Shown: positions 16,691-25,527 of the stretch, in pieces | Numbering within the stretch: the first letter of the stretch is position 1 | Layout of the letters: every line of letters begins with the position of its first letter | Source: Bordetella genomosp. 4 | GTDB lineage: Bacteria; Pseudomonadota; Gammaproteobacteria; Burkholderiales; Burkholderiaceae_B | Length of the DNA stretch: 64,000 nt | NCBI RefSeq assembly: GCF_002261185.1 | Contig: NZ_NEVQ01000008.1 | Coordinates: forward strand, 1 to 64,000 | Direction: 5' to 3' | Made by a program: the position numbers and the translations under genes | The notes under the pieces: model-generated | Databases searched by the model: none | Seen by the model: the letters and a program-made list of their open reading frames with translations, nothing else | What the model was told of the DNA's origin: nothing

Positions 16691-16795
16691 TGTCGCGGGT
16701 GGTTCCAGGGCTGGCGTTTCGCTGCGAGTCATCTCGCCGTCCGAGTTAAACTCGGCAACCTCAGAATCCTAGAACAACTGCACGGAGACACGCTC

Positions 16796-17773
16796 ATGCG
16801 TAAACTTTTACAAGCCACCTTGTTGGCGGTTTTACCGCTGGCGGCTGTGGTGAATACCGCTCACGCGGCCGCTGATTGGCCATCCAAGCCCCTGACGTTG
16901 ATCGTGCCGTTCGGCCCGGGGTCGAGCCCGGACACCATGGCGCGGGTGATTGCCGAGCAGGCCGGCGAGACCCTGGGCCAGCCGATTGTGGTGCAGAACA
17001 AGCCGGGCGCCAGCGGTAACCTGGGCACGGCTGCCATCGCAAAGGCGAAACCCGACGGCTATACCTTCGGCGTTTCCATCACGGGGCCGCTGGTCAACAA
17101 TACCGTGTTGTACAGCGATCTGCCGTATGACCCGAAAAAAGACATCGATCCGCTGACGCTGGGCGTGCATCAACACAATATTCTGGTGGTGCCTGCCAGC
17201 TCGCCCATCAAGTCATTCGATGACTTGCTGAAGGCCATGAAGTCTCAGGCCAAGCCCTATAACTTCCCGTCGACCGGGGCGGGCACCGTATCGCATCTGT
17301 CGGTCGAGCTGCTGCTCGAGCGCACCGGCGGCAAGGCCGTGCATGTGCCCTATGCGTCGTCGCCGGCAGCGGTGACCTCGCTGCTATCGGGCGATACCGA
17401 TTTTGCGGCATTACCGCCTATCGCAGTGATGTCGATGATCAAGGACGGCCGTCTGCGGGCACTGGCTGCCGTTTCCAAAAAGCGTTTGAGCTTTTTGCCT
17501 GATACGCCGACGATCGAGGAACTCGGTATCCCTGGTATCGAAGGATCGGGCTGGATCGGTTTTGTGGCGCCCGCGGGCGTTCCCGCCGATATCGAGAAAA
17601 AGCTCGCGGATGCCTTGATGAGCGCCATCAAGACGCCCTCTGTACAACAGCGTCTGGCTTCCCAGTACATGGAGCCCGCAGCCGATGGCCCTGACGCGTT
17701 CCGTCAATACATGGATGACGAGTTCAAGCGCTGGGAACCCTTGATCAAGCGCCTGAACCTGACTGTCAACTGA
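16796..17773 (+). CDS. Second Bug-family (TctC) solute-binding protein
   Basis: The 325-residue product has a signal peptide (cleavage after AHAA near residue 24) and the Bug signatures PSKPLTLIVPFGPGSSPD, VVQNKPGASGNLGTAA and KPDGYTFGVS. It is a distinct paralogue of the first Bug protein of this operon and not a copy. GGAGA lies upstream at normal spacing. A 105-bp gap after the SDR gene may hold its own promoter. Its last 8 bp overlap the convergent isochorismate synthase gene. Two receptors without TctAB in one operon suggests that the permease is shared and encoded elsewhere. Confidence 0.92.
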   Translation: MRKLLQATLLAVLPLAAVVNTAHAAADWPSKPLTLIVPFGPGSSPDTMARVIAEQAGETLGQPIVVQNKPGASGNLGTAAIAKAKPDGYTFGVSITGPLVNNTVLYSDLPYDPKKDIDPLTLGVHQHNILVVPASSPIKSFDDLLKAMKSQAKPYNFPSTGAGTVSHLSVELLLERTGGKAVHVPYASSPAAVTSLLSGDTDFAALPPIAVMSMIKDGRLRALAAVSKKRLSFLPDTPTIEELGIPGIEGSGWIGFVAPAGVPADIEKKLADALMSAIKTPSVQQRLASQYMEPAADGPDAFRQYMDDEFKRWEPLIKRLNLTVN

Positions 17774-19004
17774 TTGCGCGCATAAACGTTTCCATCTTCG
17801 TGGCGGTTTCGGCGATTTCACTGTCGGGATCCGAGCCCGCCACGGTGCCGGCGCCTGCGTAAAGACGCAGGTTGCGATCACCGGTTTGCAGGGCGCAGCG
17901 CAAGGTCAGCGCCCATTCACCGTCGCCATTGGCGCGTTGCCAGCCCACCAACCCTGCAAAATAGCCTCGCTCGAAGGGCTCCAGGTCACGGATATGGCCA
18001 AAAGCCACATCGGTAGGATGCCCGCAGATTGCCGGTGTGGGATGCAGTGCGCACGACAGGTCCAGCGCCGTGACCTCGGGGTCACGCAATGTGCCGGTGA
18101 TGTAGGTCGACAGGTGCCACAAGGCGTCGGTGCCGATGACAGAGGGGCCATCGGGCACGTCGAGCTCATCGCAATACGTGCGCAGGATGCGGACAATGTC
18201 GTTCACCACATAGCTGTGCTCGCGCAGATCTTTTTCCGAGATTGCGAGGCCTTCTTTGCGCGCGCGGTCTGTGTCGGGATCGGGGTGGCGGCCAATGGAG
18301 CCAGCCAATGGATTTACGTGAATGCGATTGCCTTCGCGCCGGACCAGCAATTCAGGGCTTGCGCCGACCATGGTGCCGCTGGGCGCACGTGTCGTGGCGT
18401 CCGTCGGCGCGACGTCTTGCTGCGAGTCTCGGTCGCTCAATCCCCATGCGGGAATGGCAAAGGTATAGCCATGCGCGTTGCGCGCCAGCAGATCGGGTAA
18501 TAGACGCTCGTAGTCGACTGGCCGGTCCAGCGTGACATCCATAGCGCGCGACAACACGATTTTCTTGACATCGCCTTGGGCAAACAGTTTGAGGGCTTTG
18601 CGGACCATGTCGCCATAGGCCTCGGGCGCGGGCACGGGCTGGCGATCAATGACCTTGGGACGGGCAGAGGCTGTCGCCGCCGTGCCGGTCTGTTGAGCCG
18701 CTGCGTGCGCCTGATGAGGGGCCTGGCGCTCGGGAACTGCGGCTTGTTGATATTGTGCGGGAATCGTCAGGCTGGCTGGATTGGCTGCATTAAACGGCAC
18801 CAGGCCAAACATGATCGGATCATTGATGTGTTGCTGCTCGGCCTGCGCAAATAAAGCCTTGATGGCCGCAGACGTGGCGGGCTGATAGGCGGTCAGCGTA
18901 TCCGAGCCCTGACGCGCCCTGAATTGGGTCGTCGGGGACGCGAAAAATATATCGCCGATACTGAAGCTATCCAGCAGCCATTTTGCGGCTGATTCCTTGT
19001 GCAT
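17766..19004 (-). CDS. Isochorismate synthase
   Basis: The 412-residue enzyme has the chorismate-binding fold in its C-terminal 280 residues: KIVLSRAMDV, GASPELLVRREGN, PLAGSIGRHPDP, HSYVVNDIVR, LHPTPAICGHPT and AGAGTVAGSDPDSE. These fit EntC/DhbC-type isochorismate synthases, which convert chorismate to isochorismate with Mg2+, for siderophore or menaquinone synthesis. The N-terminal region has a Gln/Ala-rich linker (about residues 85-115). No entB, entA, entE or pchB neighbour is present. It is divergent from an EntS-like exporter, which favours a catecholate or salicylate role. Confidence 0.88.
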   Translation of the reverse strand: MHKESAAKWLLDSFSIGDIFFASPTTQFRARQGSDTLTAYQPATSAAIKALFAQAEQQHINDPIMFGLVPFNAANPASLTIPAQYQQAAVPERQAPHQAHAAAQQTGTAATASARPKVIDRQPVPAPEAYGDMVRKALKLFAQGDVKKIVLSRAMDVTLDRPVDYERLLPDLLARNAHGYTFAIPAWGLSDRDSQQDVAPTDATTRAPSGTMVGASPELLVRREGNRIHVNPLAGSIGRHPDPDTDRARKEGLAISEKDLREHSYVVNDIVRILRTYCDELDVPDGPSVIGTDALWHLSTYITGTLRDPEVTALDLSCALHPTPAICGHPTDVAFGHIRDLEPFERGYFAGLVGWQRANGDGEWALTLRCALQTGDRNLRLYAGAGTVAGSDPDSEIAETATKMETFMRAIS

Positions 19005-19234
19005 TACTGTGTCTCACTTCCAAAAGATGCCTCCGTCGTGCAATCGCGGCTGGCGGCCCCGGAATAGGGCGCTTTGATGCGGCTCGGCGGCAAAAATCCC
19101 AGGCCGTGACGGTATCAGAAAAATGATGCGCATGGCGCAATCACGCGCCGCGTCTTCGGCTTGCTGCCCCCTAAGGGGCTTGGGGCGGTACGGCGGAAAA
19201 AAAAGGGTCCCACGTCGCTCAATCGTTCCTGACA

Positions 19235-19248
19235 GTCTTATATAAGAC
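19235..19248. promoter_or_regulatory. 14-bp perfect palindrome in the isochorismate synthase / exporter gap
   Basis: GTCTTATATAAGAC is a perfect palindrome in the 334-bp gap 19005-19338, 90 bp before the exporter. A near match (GTTCTATATAAGAC) lies at 50125-50138 in another divergent gap. No 19-bp Fur-box-like sequence is obvious. The rest of the gap holds no open frame I can support; it has a GCCCCxxAAGGGGC-like inverted repeat near 19169-19182. The regulator for the palindrome is not known to me. Confidence 0.5.
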
Positions 19249-19338
19249 CTGGCATAATACAGCACCGGCTCTTCCTTTCTTGTGTGATTTCCCCAGAAGA
19301 CAATTACCGTCTCCGGCGCCGCTCTTCTTTTCGACTTT

Positions 19339-20613
19339 ATGTCTGCCCCGTCTCCCTCCAGCCGCTCTGCGCTATTTCATCAGCCCTCCGGTTTCCTGTC
19401 GTTTCTGCTTGCTCGCGTATTGGCCATGGTTGCTACGCAAGTACAGGCCGTGGTGGTGGCTTGGCAGGTTTACGATTTAACGCGCGAACCCATGGCGTTG
19501 GCCTATGTGGGGTTGGCCCAGTTTCTGCCCATGCTGTTCCTGTTACTGCCCGCAGGAGACCTGATTGACCGACTGCCGCGCAAACACATCCTGGGCGTGA
19601 GCTGGGGGGTAGGCGCGGTGTGCAGCGCCTTGCTGTGGTGGCTGTCGGATCATGGACACGAGGGCGTCGCGAATATTTATGCCGTGCTGGTGTTGTTCGG
19701 CGCCTCGCGTGCATTCTCCGGGCCGGCGATGCAAAGCTTGCTGCCCCAATTAGTCACGCGCGAACAATTGCCCCAGGCGATTGCCACGAACACCATGGTG
19801 ATGCGCAGCGCAGCGATCGGTGCTCCCATGCTGGGTGGTTTGTTGTACGGCGCAGGCGGTAGCCACGCGACGTATCCCATCTGTATGGTTGCGTTTGCTG
19901 CGGGAGCATTGCTACTGCAAAAGGTGCGTGTTTTGTATTCGACGGCCCATCAGAGTGGGGCCGCCTTGTCGCAGACTGCCTGCACCAATATCTGGCAGCG
20001 TTTTGGCATCGGCATCCGTTTTATTTTTCGCCGCCCCATGATTCTGGGGACGATTTCGCTGGATCTGTTTGCCGTGCTGCTGGGCGGGGTGGTGGCGCTG
20101 TTGCCTATTTATGCTCACGAAGTCCTGCACGTCGGGCCGCAGGGGCTGGGCGTGTTACGCAGCTCCGCCGCAGTCGGCGAGGTGGTGGCGGGTATCTGCC
20201 TCAGCATGTTCCCCTTTAACGCCAAGGTGGGCCAACGCATGTTGCTGGCGGTGGCAGTGTTCGGCATTGCCAATCTGGTGTTCGCGTTATCGCACTGGAT
20301 GTGGCTGTCGTGCGTGGCGTTGGCTATCGCAGGCGCGGCCGATATGGTGAGTGTGTATGTACGAGGGGCGCTGCTTCAGTTCGCGACGCCTGACGAAATG
20401 CGTGGTCGGGTCAACGCGGTGAACATGTTGTTTATCGGCTCATCCAATGAGTTGGGCGAGTTTCGTGCCGGCGCCAGCGCGGCCTGGATCGGCGCTGTGC
20501 CGGCGGCGATAGCGGGCGGTCTTTGTACCTTGGGCGTAGTGGGCCTGTGGAGTTATCTGTTCCCGCCGTTGCGTACTGTCAATCGATTTGAGGATGCGCA
20601 AAACCGGGATTGA
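19339..20613 (+). CDS. EntS-like major facilitator exporter (MFS_3 family)
   Basis: The 424-residue protein has about 12 hydrophobic helices. The MFS signature loop is GDLIDRLPRKHILGVSW between helices 2 and 3, and ASRAFSGPAMQSLLPQLVTREQLPQAIATNT is typical of the enterobactin-exporter EntS/MFS_3 group; a DEMRGRVNAVNMLFIG loop follows in the second half. It would export a small product, possibly a siderophore or catecholate. It is divergent from isochorismate synthase, so the two may form one functional unit. The ATG at 19339 has no strong ribosome site. Confidence 0.85.
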   Translation: MSAPSPSSRSALFHQPSGFLSFLLARVLAMVATQVQAVVVAWQVYDLTREPMALAYVGLAQFLPMLFLLLPAGDLIDRLPRKHILGVSWGVGAVCSALLWWLSDHGHEGVANIYAVLVLFGASRAFSGPAMQSLLPQLVTREQLPQAIATNTMVMRSAAIGAPMLGGLLYGAGGSHATYPICMVAFAAGALLLQKVRVLYSTAHQSGAALSQTACTNIWQRFGIGIRFIFRRPMILGTISLDLFAVLLGGVVALLPIYAHEVLHVGPQGLGVLRSSAAVGEVVAGICLSMFPFNAKVGQRMLLAVAVFGIANLVFALSHWMWLSCVALAIAGAADMVSVYVRGALLQFATPDEMRGRVNAVNMLFIGSSNELGEFRAGASAAWIGAVPAAIAGGLCTLGVVGLWSYLFPPLRTVNRFEDAQNRD

Positions 20614-20615
20614 TC

Positions 20616-20722
20616 CCGGCCCTGGTGCACGTACTACGTCAGGCAGCGAACGGCGCGAGGTGTTGATGAATACCCGGGTGATCCGATCGTCGTCGGCGAA
20701 GGCATCTTCGCTGCCTCGCAGG
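20616..20722 (-). pseudogene. Internally deleted fragment of an FMN-dependent alpha-hydroxyacid dehydrogenase gene
   Basis: 20616-20648 matches 22559-22591 (28 of 33 bases) and 20645-20722 matches the region from about 23286 of the intact dehydrogenase gene 2 kb away, in the same orientation. Minus-strand translation reads RGSEDAFADDDRITRVFINT then SRRSL, running directly into PDVVRA. In the intact protein those segments are about 220 residues apart. So this is a decayed paralogue fused across a large deletion. It lies between the MFS gene end and the epoxide-hydrolase-like gene. Confidence 0.75.
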
Positions 20723-20795
20723 AACGGTTGCGCGACTCAGGGCGTTAGTGATCCTTGAGTCGCGTCCATGCGTGTTTACAAGATTGGAAACAGCG

Positions 20796-22133
20796 TTATC
20801 GCACCGATTTGAATGCGGCGCGCAGTTCCTCGGCAAACAGCTGCGGCTGTTCCCATGCCGCGAAATGGCCACCCTTGGCTGCTGTATGGTAGTAGTACAG
20901 AGAAGGATACGCCTGCTTGCTCCAGCTCTCCGGTGCTTGATAGATCTCGTGCGGGAAGACGGTAATGGCTACCGGCACTTTGATGTCGCGTGTCTTTTGG
21001 GTTTCGGCGCTGAAATTATTGTTATTGTTTTCCCAATAGAAACGCGACGACGATGCCCCTGTATTGGTGAGCCAGTACAGCGTAATGTCGTCCAGGATGG
21101 CATCACGGGATATCACTTGCTCCGGCCTGCCATTGCTGTCGCTCCATTCGGCGATTTTTTCATAGGCGAATGAGGCCAGGCCCAGGGGTGAATCCGTCAA
21201 TGAATAGCCAATAGTTTGTGGGCGCGTGACCATCATGGCGCCATAGGCGGCATTGCGGCCAAAGAAAGTACTCAAGGTTTGATAGGCCTTGCGCTCCGGA
21301 TCTGTGAGGTCCGCCGGTGCGGGGTCGCCCGCAAGGAGCGACTTCATCAGCGGACCAGGCACCGTCGCGGGCATATTCAAGTGAATAGCCTTGAGTCCTG
21401 GCGGCGCCTGCCGTGCGAGTGCGTCGGAAATGACGGAGCCATGGTCGCCGCCTTGCGATACATATTCCTTATACCCAAGCCGTTTCATCAGGACGTCCCA
21501 CGCGTGCGCAGTGCGACCGGGGCCCCAACCCAAATCCTTGGGTTTTTCCGAAAAACCATAGCCAGGAATCGACGGAATGACCACGTCGAATGCATCCTCT
21601 GCGCGGCCGCCGTAGGCGGTGGGATCGGTCAGCGGTCCGATGGTCTTGACGAACTCAAAGATCGAGCCCGGCCAGCCATGCGTCAGAATGATTGGCAAGG
21701 CGTTCGGATTGCGCGATTTGACATGAATGAAATGGATGTCGATACCATCGATCTTGGTCACGAATTGAGGCAGCGCGTTCAACTGAGCTTCGGCCTTGCG
21801 CCAGTCGTACTGGGTACCCCAGTATTTCAGAAGTTCCTGCATACGCGCGGTCTGGATACCCTGAGAGTCATCATTGACGGTTTCCTTGTCCGGCCAACGC
21901 GTGGCGGCAATACGCCGGCGCAGGTCGTCTATCTGGGCCTGGGGTATGTGTACGTGGAACGGGCGAATGCTTTCGTCGGCGTTGGCATCGGCAGGTACCG
22001 TAGCAGTGGCCTGGGCCGTAGTTCCTGCGGCGCCGGCGGGCTGTATGTATCCGACCAGAGCGATCGTTGCCAGAGTGGCAGTAGCAAACACACGTCGGAT
22101 CGACTGGGAATTCTGAATCAGAGCATGAGGCAT
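20796..22133 (-). CDS. Exported epoxide-hydrolase-like alpha/beta hydrolase
   Basis: The 445-residue product (ATG 22133, GGA 8 bp upstream) has an N-terminal signal peptide (SIRRVFATATLATIALVGYI, ending PAGAA; the RR pair allows Tat or Sec). An epoxide-hydrolase N-terminal domain follows (FHVHIPQAQIDDLRRRIAATR, near LLKYWGTQYDWRKAEAQLNA). The catalytic domain shows the oxyanion motif HGWPGS, the nucleophile Asp in SQGGDHGS and the final His in KGGHFAAWEQP. Related proteins hydrolyse epoxides or similar substrates; periplasmic location is inferred. Flanked by the pseudogene and the FMN dehydrogenase. Confidence 0.88.
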   Translation of the reverse strand: MPHALIQNSQSIRRVFATATLATIALVGYIQPAGAAGTTAQATATVPADANADESIRPFHVHIPQAQIDDLRRRIAATRWPDKETVNDDSQGIQTARMQELLKYWGTQYDWRKAEAQLNALPQFVTKIDGIDIHFIHVKSRNPNALPIILTHGWPGSIFEFVKTIGPLTDPTAYGGRAEDAFDVVIPSIPGYGFSEKPKDLGWGPGRTAHAWDVLMKRLGYKEYVSQGGDHGSVISDALARQAPPGLKAIHLNMPATVPGPLMKSLLAGDPAPADLTDPERKAYQTLSTFFGRNAAYGAMMVTRPQTIGYSLTDSPLGLASFAYEKIAEWSDSNGRPEQVISRDAILDDITLYWLTNTGASSSRFYWENNNNNFSAETQKTRDIKVPVAITVFPHEIYQAPESWSKQAYPSLYYYHTAAKGGHFAAWEQPQLFAEELRAAFKSVR

Positions 22134-22313
22134 GATGGTTATCCAGGTTGGCTCCAATTGATGCAGAGATCAGGAGCAAGGTTGAACGAGCCATCACAGT
22201 CTAGAAATGGAGTGTCGCTGCTATATGTCGGCGCGAATGCGTTTTGCGGTCGTTCTGTATCCGTTGTGTGGTGGTAGATACAGAGAGGTACATGAATCCC
22301 GGCCCGGGTTGTG

Positions 22314-23558
22314 TCAACGGCCGCGCTGCCGTAGATGTTGCCGTCCCAACTCCGACGGGTTCAGCACGCCCAGCAAGGCCATGTTGCGCGCCATTTCGGT
22401 AGCGAGAATACCGATGGCGTGCGTGACACCTGCCTGCCCGGCTACGGCGCCAGCGTAATTGAACGGCCGGCCAACGAACACGAATTTTGCGCCGAGGGCC
22501 AGCGCCATGAGGACATCGCTGCCTCGACGAAAACCGCCATCTATCATGACGGGATAATCCGGACCTAATGCACGTACTACATCGGGCAGCGCGCGCAAGG
22601 GGGCGATCGCGCCATCGAGCTGCCTGCCGCCATGGTTCGAAACAATGATGCCGTCGGCGCCATATTGCCGCGCCATTTGCGCGTCTTCAGGGGAAAGAAT
22701 GCCTTTGATGACCAGGCGGCCTTTCCAACGCTCGCGTATCTGCTGCACGTGCGTCCAATTCAGATGATCGCGGGCGCCAAAGTCGCGCATGACATTCGAC
22801 GCGATGATGGGCGCGCCGCGCGTGGCGTGAGAGTTTTCGAAATGCGGCACGCCATGGCGCAGAATGGTCTTGAATGCGGTCCCAAACAGCCACCGCGGAT
22901 GGGTGATGCCATCCCAGGCCAGCCGCAGGCTGGGGCGTAGCGGTGTAGAAAAGCGTGCGCGGATGTTGTTTTCGCGATTGCCGGAAACCGGGACGTCGGC
23001 GGTCACGACGAGCGTTTTGAAGCCCGCGGCCGCGACACGGTCCACCAAGGCGTCGATGCGTTCGGGCTCGCCGGGGACATAGGCCTGAAACCAGGCTTTA
23101 GGATTGGCGGCGGCGATGTCTTCCAGGCGGATGAGCGAGGACCCGCTCATGATGGCGGGGATTTGCGCTGCCGCGGCTGCCTGCGTCTGGATCAGATCGC
23201 CACGGTAGGCTGACAACGCGCTCACGCCCATCGGGGCGATACCGATGGGCGCGGCCCAGCGTTCGCCGAATAGCGTCGTGGCCAGCGAGCGGCGCGAGGT
23301 GCTGATGAATATCCGGGAGATCCAATCGTAGTCGGCAAAGGCATCCTCGCTGCCGCGTAGCGCACGATCGGTCTCGCAGCCACCGCTGACGTAGGCAAAG
23401 ATGGGTGAGGGCAGATGGCGGCGAGCGGCGTCCTCGAAATCCGCCAGGGACAGCACGCGTTGCAAGCGTTTAGGCACCTGCCATCCACCCGTATTGGATT
23501 TGGTCGGCGAGGTGTGGCTGGCGATGGGATAGTCCTGTAGGCGGAGTTCGTCTTGCAT
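22314..23558 (-). CDS. FMN-dependent alpha-hydroxyacid dehydrogenase (L-lactate/mandelate dehydrogenase type)
   Basis: The 414-residue protein covers the whole family. It starts with LADFEDAARRHLPSPIFAYV, then WAAPIGIAPMGVSAL for FMN binding, VTADVPVSGNRENNIR, and the C-terminal catalytic segment GIIVSNHGGRQLDG (catalytic His and substrate Arg) followed by MIDGGFRRGSDVLMALALGA for the FMN phosphate. It oxidises a 2-hydroxy acid to a 2-oxo acid, passing electrons to the membrane quinone pool or to oxygen. L-lactate versus another hydroxy acid cannot be settled. It is divergent from a LysR regulator, its probable controller. Confidence 0.9.
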   Translation of the reverse strand: MQDELRLQDYPIASHTSPTKSNTGGWQVPKRLQRVLSLADFEDAARRHLPSPIFAYVSGGCETDRALRGSEDAFADYDWISRIFISTSRRSLATTLFGERWAAPIGIAPMGVSALSAYRGDLIQTQAAAAAQIPAIMSGSSLIRLEDIAAANPKAWFQAYVPGEPERIDALVDRVAAAGFKTLVVTADVPVSGNRENNIRARFSTPLRPSLRLAWDGITHPRWLFGTAFKTILRHGVPHFENSHATRGAPIIASNVMRDFGARDHLNWTHVQQIRERWKGRLVIKGILSPEDAQMARQYGADGIIVSNHGGRQLDGAIAPLRALPDVVRALGPDYPVMIDGGFRRGSDVLMALALGAKFVFVGRPFNYAGAVAGQAGVTHAIGILATEMARNMALLGVLNPSELGRQHLRQRGR

Positions 23559-23721
23559 GAAAATTCCGGAATGAGCGAGTAAGGTCGTATGCTAGAGCGA
23601 AATAATCAAGTAATGGGCGATAATTCGTCGTTCGATAAGTAAGAAATTCTTGACAGTGGTGCAACTGCCTCAGAACAGGCTGCCGCTGCGGATTCCGAAT
23701 AGCTTGGGGCTCGGATAACCT

Positions 23722-24600
23722 ATGAAACTGCAGTACTTGGCCACGCTTTCCGCCGTCGTTGCGCACGGCAACCTTACCGCCGCCGCTGAGCAGGTCAACC
23801 TGACTCGCAGTGCCGTCAGCCTGCAGATGAAACAGTTGGAGGCCTATTTCGGGCAGTTGCTGTTCGACCGGTCCGGGCGTCATGTGCAGCCCACAGCGTT
23901 TGCTCGCGAGGTGGTGCGCACGGTGGACCGGGCCATGGCAGAGATCGAGGCGTTGCGCAGTCATGCAGCCCGTGCGCCGGGTGGCTTGGTTCGGCTGGGC
24001 ATCACGGATTCTGCGCAGACCACGCTTTTGCCATTGGCGTTCACCGATCTGTTGCGCAACGCGCCGCAGGTGGAACTGCAAATCGAACGGGGTTCGACGC
24101 CGATTTTGCTGGACGAATTGAAAGCCGGCAGGATTGATGTGGCAGTGCTGATCCGGCCACCTACCGGCGGATCGAGCCGGCTGTTGTGGACCGAATTGCT
24201 GAATGACGAACTGGTGCTCGTGGTGCCCAAGGGATTGAAGGCCGCACCGCCTGCTCAAATTTTGCGTGAGCAGCCCTGGCTTCGGTTTGACCGTCGTATG
24301 GTCGCGGGCCGCATGGCCGGGCAATTCGTCGAAAAGCTCGTGCCTCAACGCCAGGCGTTGATCGATCTGCCGTCGATAGACGCGATAGTAGCCATGGTTG
24401 GCGCGGGTGTTGGCGTGTCGGTGCTGCCGCGATTACGCGTCGAGCATTTGCATGCACACGCGGTGCGTGAAGTGAGCCTGGGGCCAAATGCGCCGGTGCG
24501 CAAGCTCGCCATGGTGCGTCGCAAAGCCGAGTCGGATCACCGGCTGCTGGATATTGTGGAGTCGTCTTTTGTGGCGGCGGCGCGGCAGTTAAAAGCGTAA
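23722..24600 (+). CDS. LysR-family transcriptional regulator
   Basis: The 292-residue product has the LysR winged helix at residues about 1-60 (MKLQYLATLSAVVAHGNLTA, AAEQVNLTRSAVSLQMKQLE, YFGQLLFDRSGR) and a two-lobed effector domain (VRLGITDSAQTTLLPLAF, VPKGLKAAPPAQILREQPWL, VGAGVGVSVLPRL). It is divergent from the FMN dehydrogenase across 163 bp and probably regulates it, perhaps with the epoxide-hydrolase-like gene. The gap is AT-rich and has TTCGTCGTTCGATAAG-like dyads but no site I would call firmly. Confidence 0.93.
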   Translation: MKLQYLATLSAVVAHGNLTAAAEQVNLTRSAVSLQMKQLEAYFGQLLFDRSGRHVQPTAFAREVVRTVDRAMAEIEALRSHAARAPGGLVRLGITDSAQTTLLPLAFTDLLRNAPQVELQIERGSTPILLDELKAGRIDVAVLIRPPTGGSSRLLWTELLNDELVLVVPKGLKAAPPAQILREQPWLRFDRRMVAGRMAGQFVEKLVPQRQALIDLPSIDAIVAMVGAGVGVSVLPRLRVEHLHAHAVREVSLGPNAPVRKLAMVRRKAESDHRLLDIVESSFVAAARQLKA

Positions 24601-24712
24601 AGATCGCCCGTCACCAGTTATGTTTTGGCGCATCAGCCTCAATCATTCGATTGGCGATTAAAGGATGTGTACAGACAGAGGGGCGAGCGCCTATCGGGAT
24701 AGTCGCAGCGAC

Positions 24713-25315
24713 CTAACCCCGCCATTGCTGATAAGCTAGACGCGTCACGGTGGAGACCGAATCCAGCACCTTCTGGTGATTCACCTGGTGCCGCAGCATC
24801 AGCCGTGCATCGGCCACGTTGCGCGATTTGCAGTACCAGTGGCAGCTGTGCTGAAACAGGTACAACTCTGCCGAGAGGTGATACGCGCGGGTTTTGGGAT
24901 CCCAGCCATCGTTGTTATCCACGACATGGCGCAAACCCGCTGCGTGAATATGTAGCAGCTCACGAAAGTCCCGCGTCATGCTGGGTAGAAAGCGCTCGAT
25001 GTAAGGGACACAGAACGACAGCATGCACACGGGCGTGTCCTGGGGGCTTTCCTGTTGCATGGATTTGGCCAGTGACAGTACCTGTGCGGCCACGGACCGC
25101 TCGGTGGGAGCAAAGGTCTCCAGCACCTGGAGCTGACGGGCTTCGGTGTCTGCTTTGATGGCGCGAATATAGCCTTGCGTGAGCGTTTCCATGTGGCGCT
25201 CGAGCTGCAGGTTGGCCAAATGGCGCCCGAGCAAAACGATGTGCGTGCGCTGATAACGCACACGCAATACCTGCCATACCACGACTGCTGCCAACAACGT
25301 TAATGCAATGTCCAT
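24713..25315 (-). CDS. Hypothetical membrane-anchored helical protein
   Basis: The 200-residue product has one N-terminal hydrophobic helix (residues 1-17, MDIALTLLAAVVVWQVL) and is otherwise soluble and helical, with a His/Trp-rich middle (HSCHWYCKSRNV) and several Cys. I recognise no family. Its start is an ATG with AGGACCAC upstream. Codon use looks like the neighbours. The gene stands alone between LysR and the aminoglycoside phosphotransferase gene. Confidence 0.65.
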   Translation of the reverse strand: MDIALTLLAAVVVWQVLRVRYQRTHIVLLGRHLANLQLERHMETLTQGYIRAIKADTEARQLQVLETFAPTERSVAAQVLSLAKSMQQESPQDTPVCMLSFCVPYIERFLPSMTRDFRELLHIHAAGLRHVVDNNDGWDPKTRAYHLSAELYLFQHSCHWYCKSRNVADARLMLRHQVNHQKVLDSVSTVTRLAYQQWRG

Positions 25316-25361
25316 CGCTTGTGGTCCTTCTATGTCCTACCGATGCGCCGGCGCACAAGAC

Positions 25362-25425
25362 AAAGGGCCTAAACCGAAGTCTGGCCCTTTTTCAAATTGG
25401 GTGAGAGACGAGATCTGCATTAGAA
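25362..25425 (-). repeat. Degenerate copy of a tRNA 3' end plus terminator
   Basis: Read on the minus strand, CTCGTCTC is followed by a CCA-like end, an A-run, and a hairpin with ACTTCGGTTT at its tip (stem AAAGGGCC 25362-25369 with GGCCCTTT 25383-25390). The intact tRNA-Gly about 1 kb away has the same order and spacing (CTCGTCTC, CCA, A-run, ACTTCGGTTT hairpin). The rest of the tRNA is not recognisable here. The aminoglycoside phosphotransferase gene lies between the two. Confidence 0.5.
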
Positions 25426-25527
25426 CATCCCTGATGGCATCCAGGCGATAAATGCATCGGCGAATCTGCAGGGGCGATCACTGCCATGATTCAATAACAT
25501 GAGTCGGGACAACAGTAGTGAAAACAA

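Noticed and set aside
21216-22277. A 353-codon plus-strand open frame opposite the epoxide-hydrolase-like gene
   Set aside because: It is the shadow of a convincing hydrolase with all its catalytic motifs.
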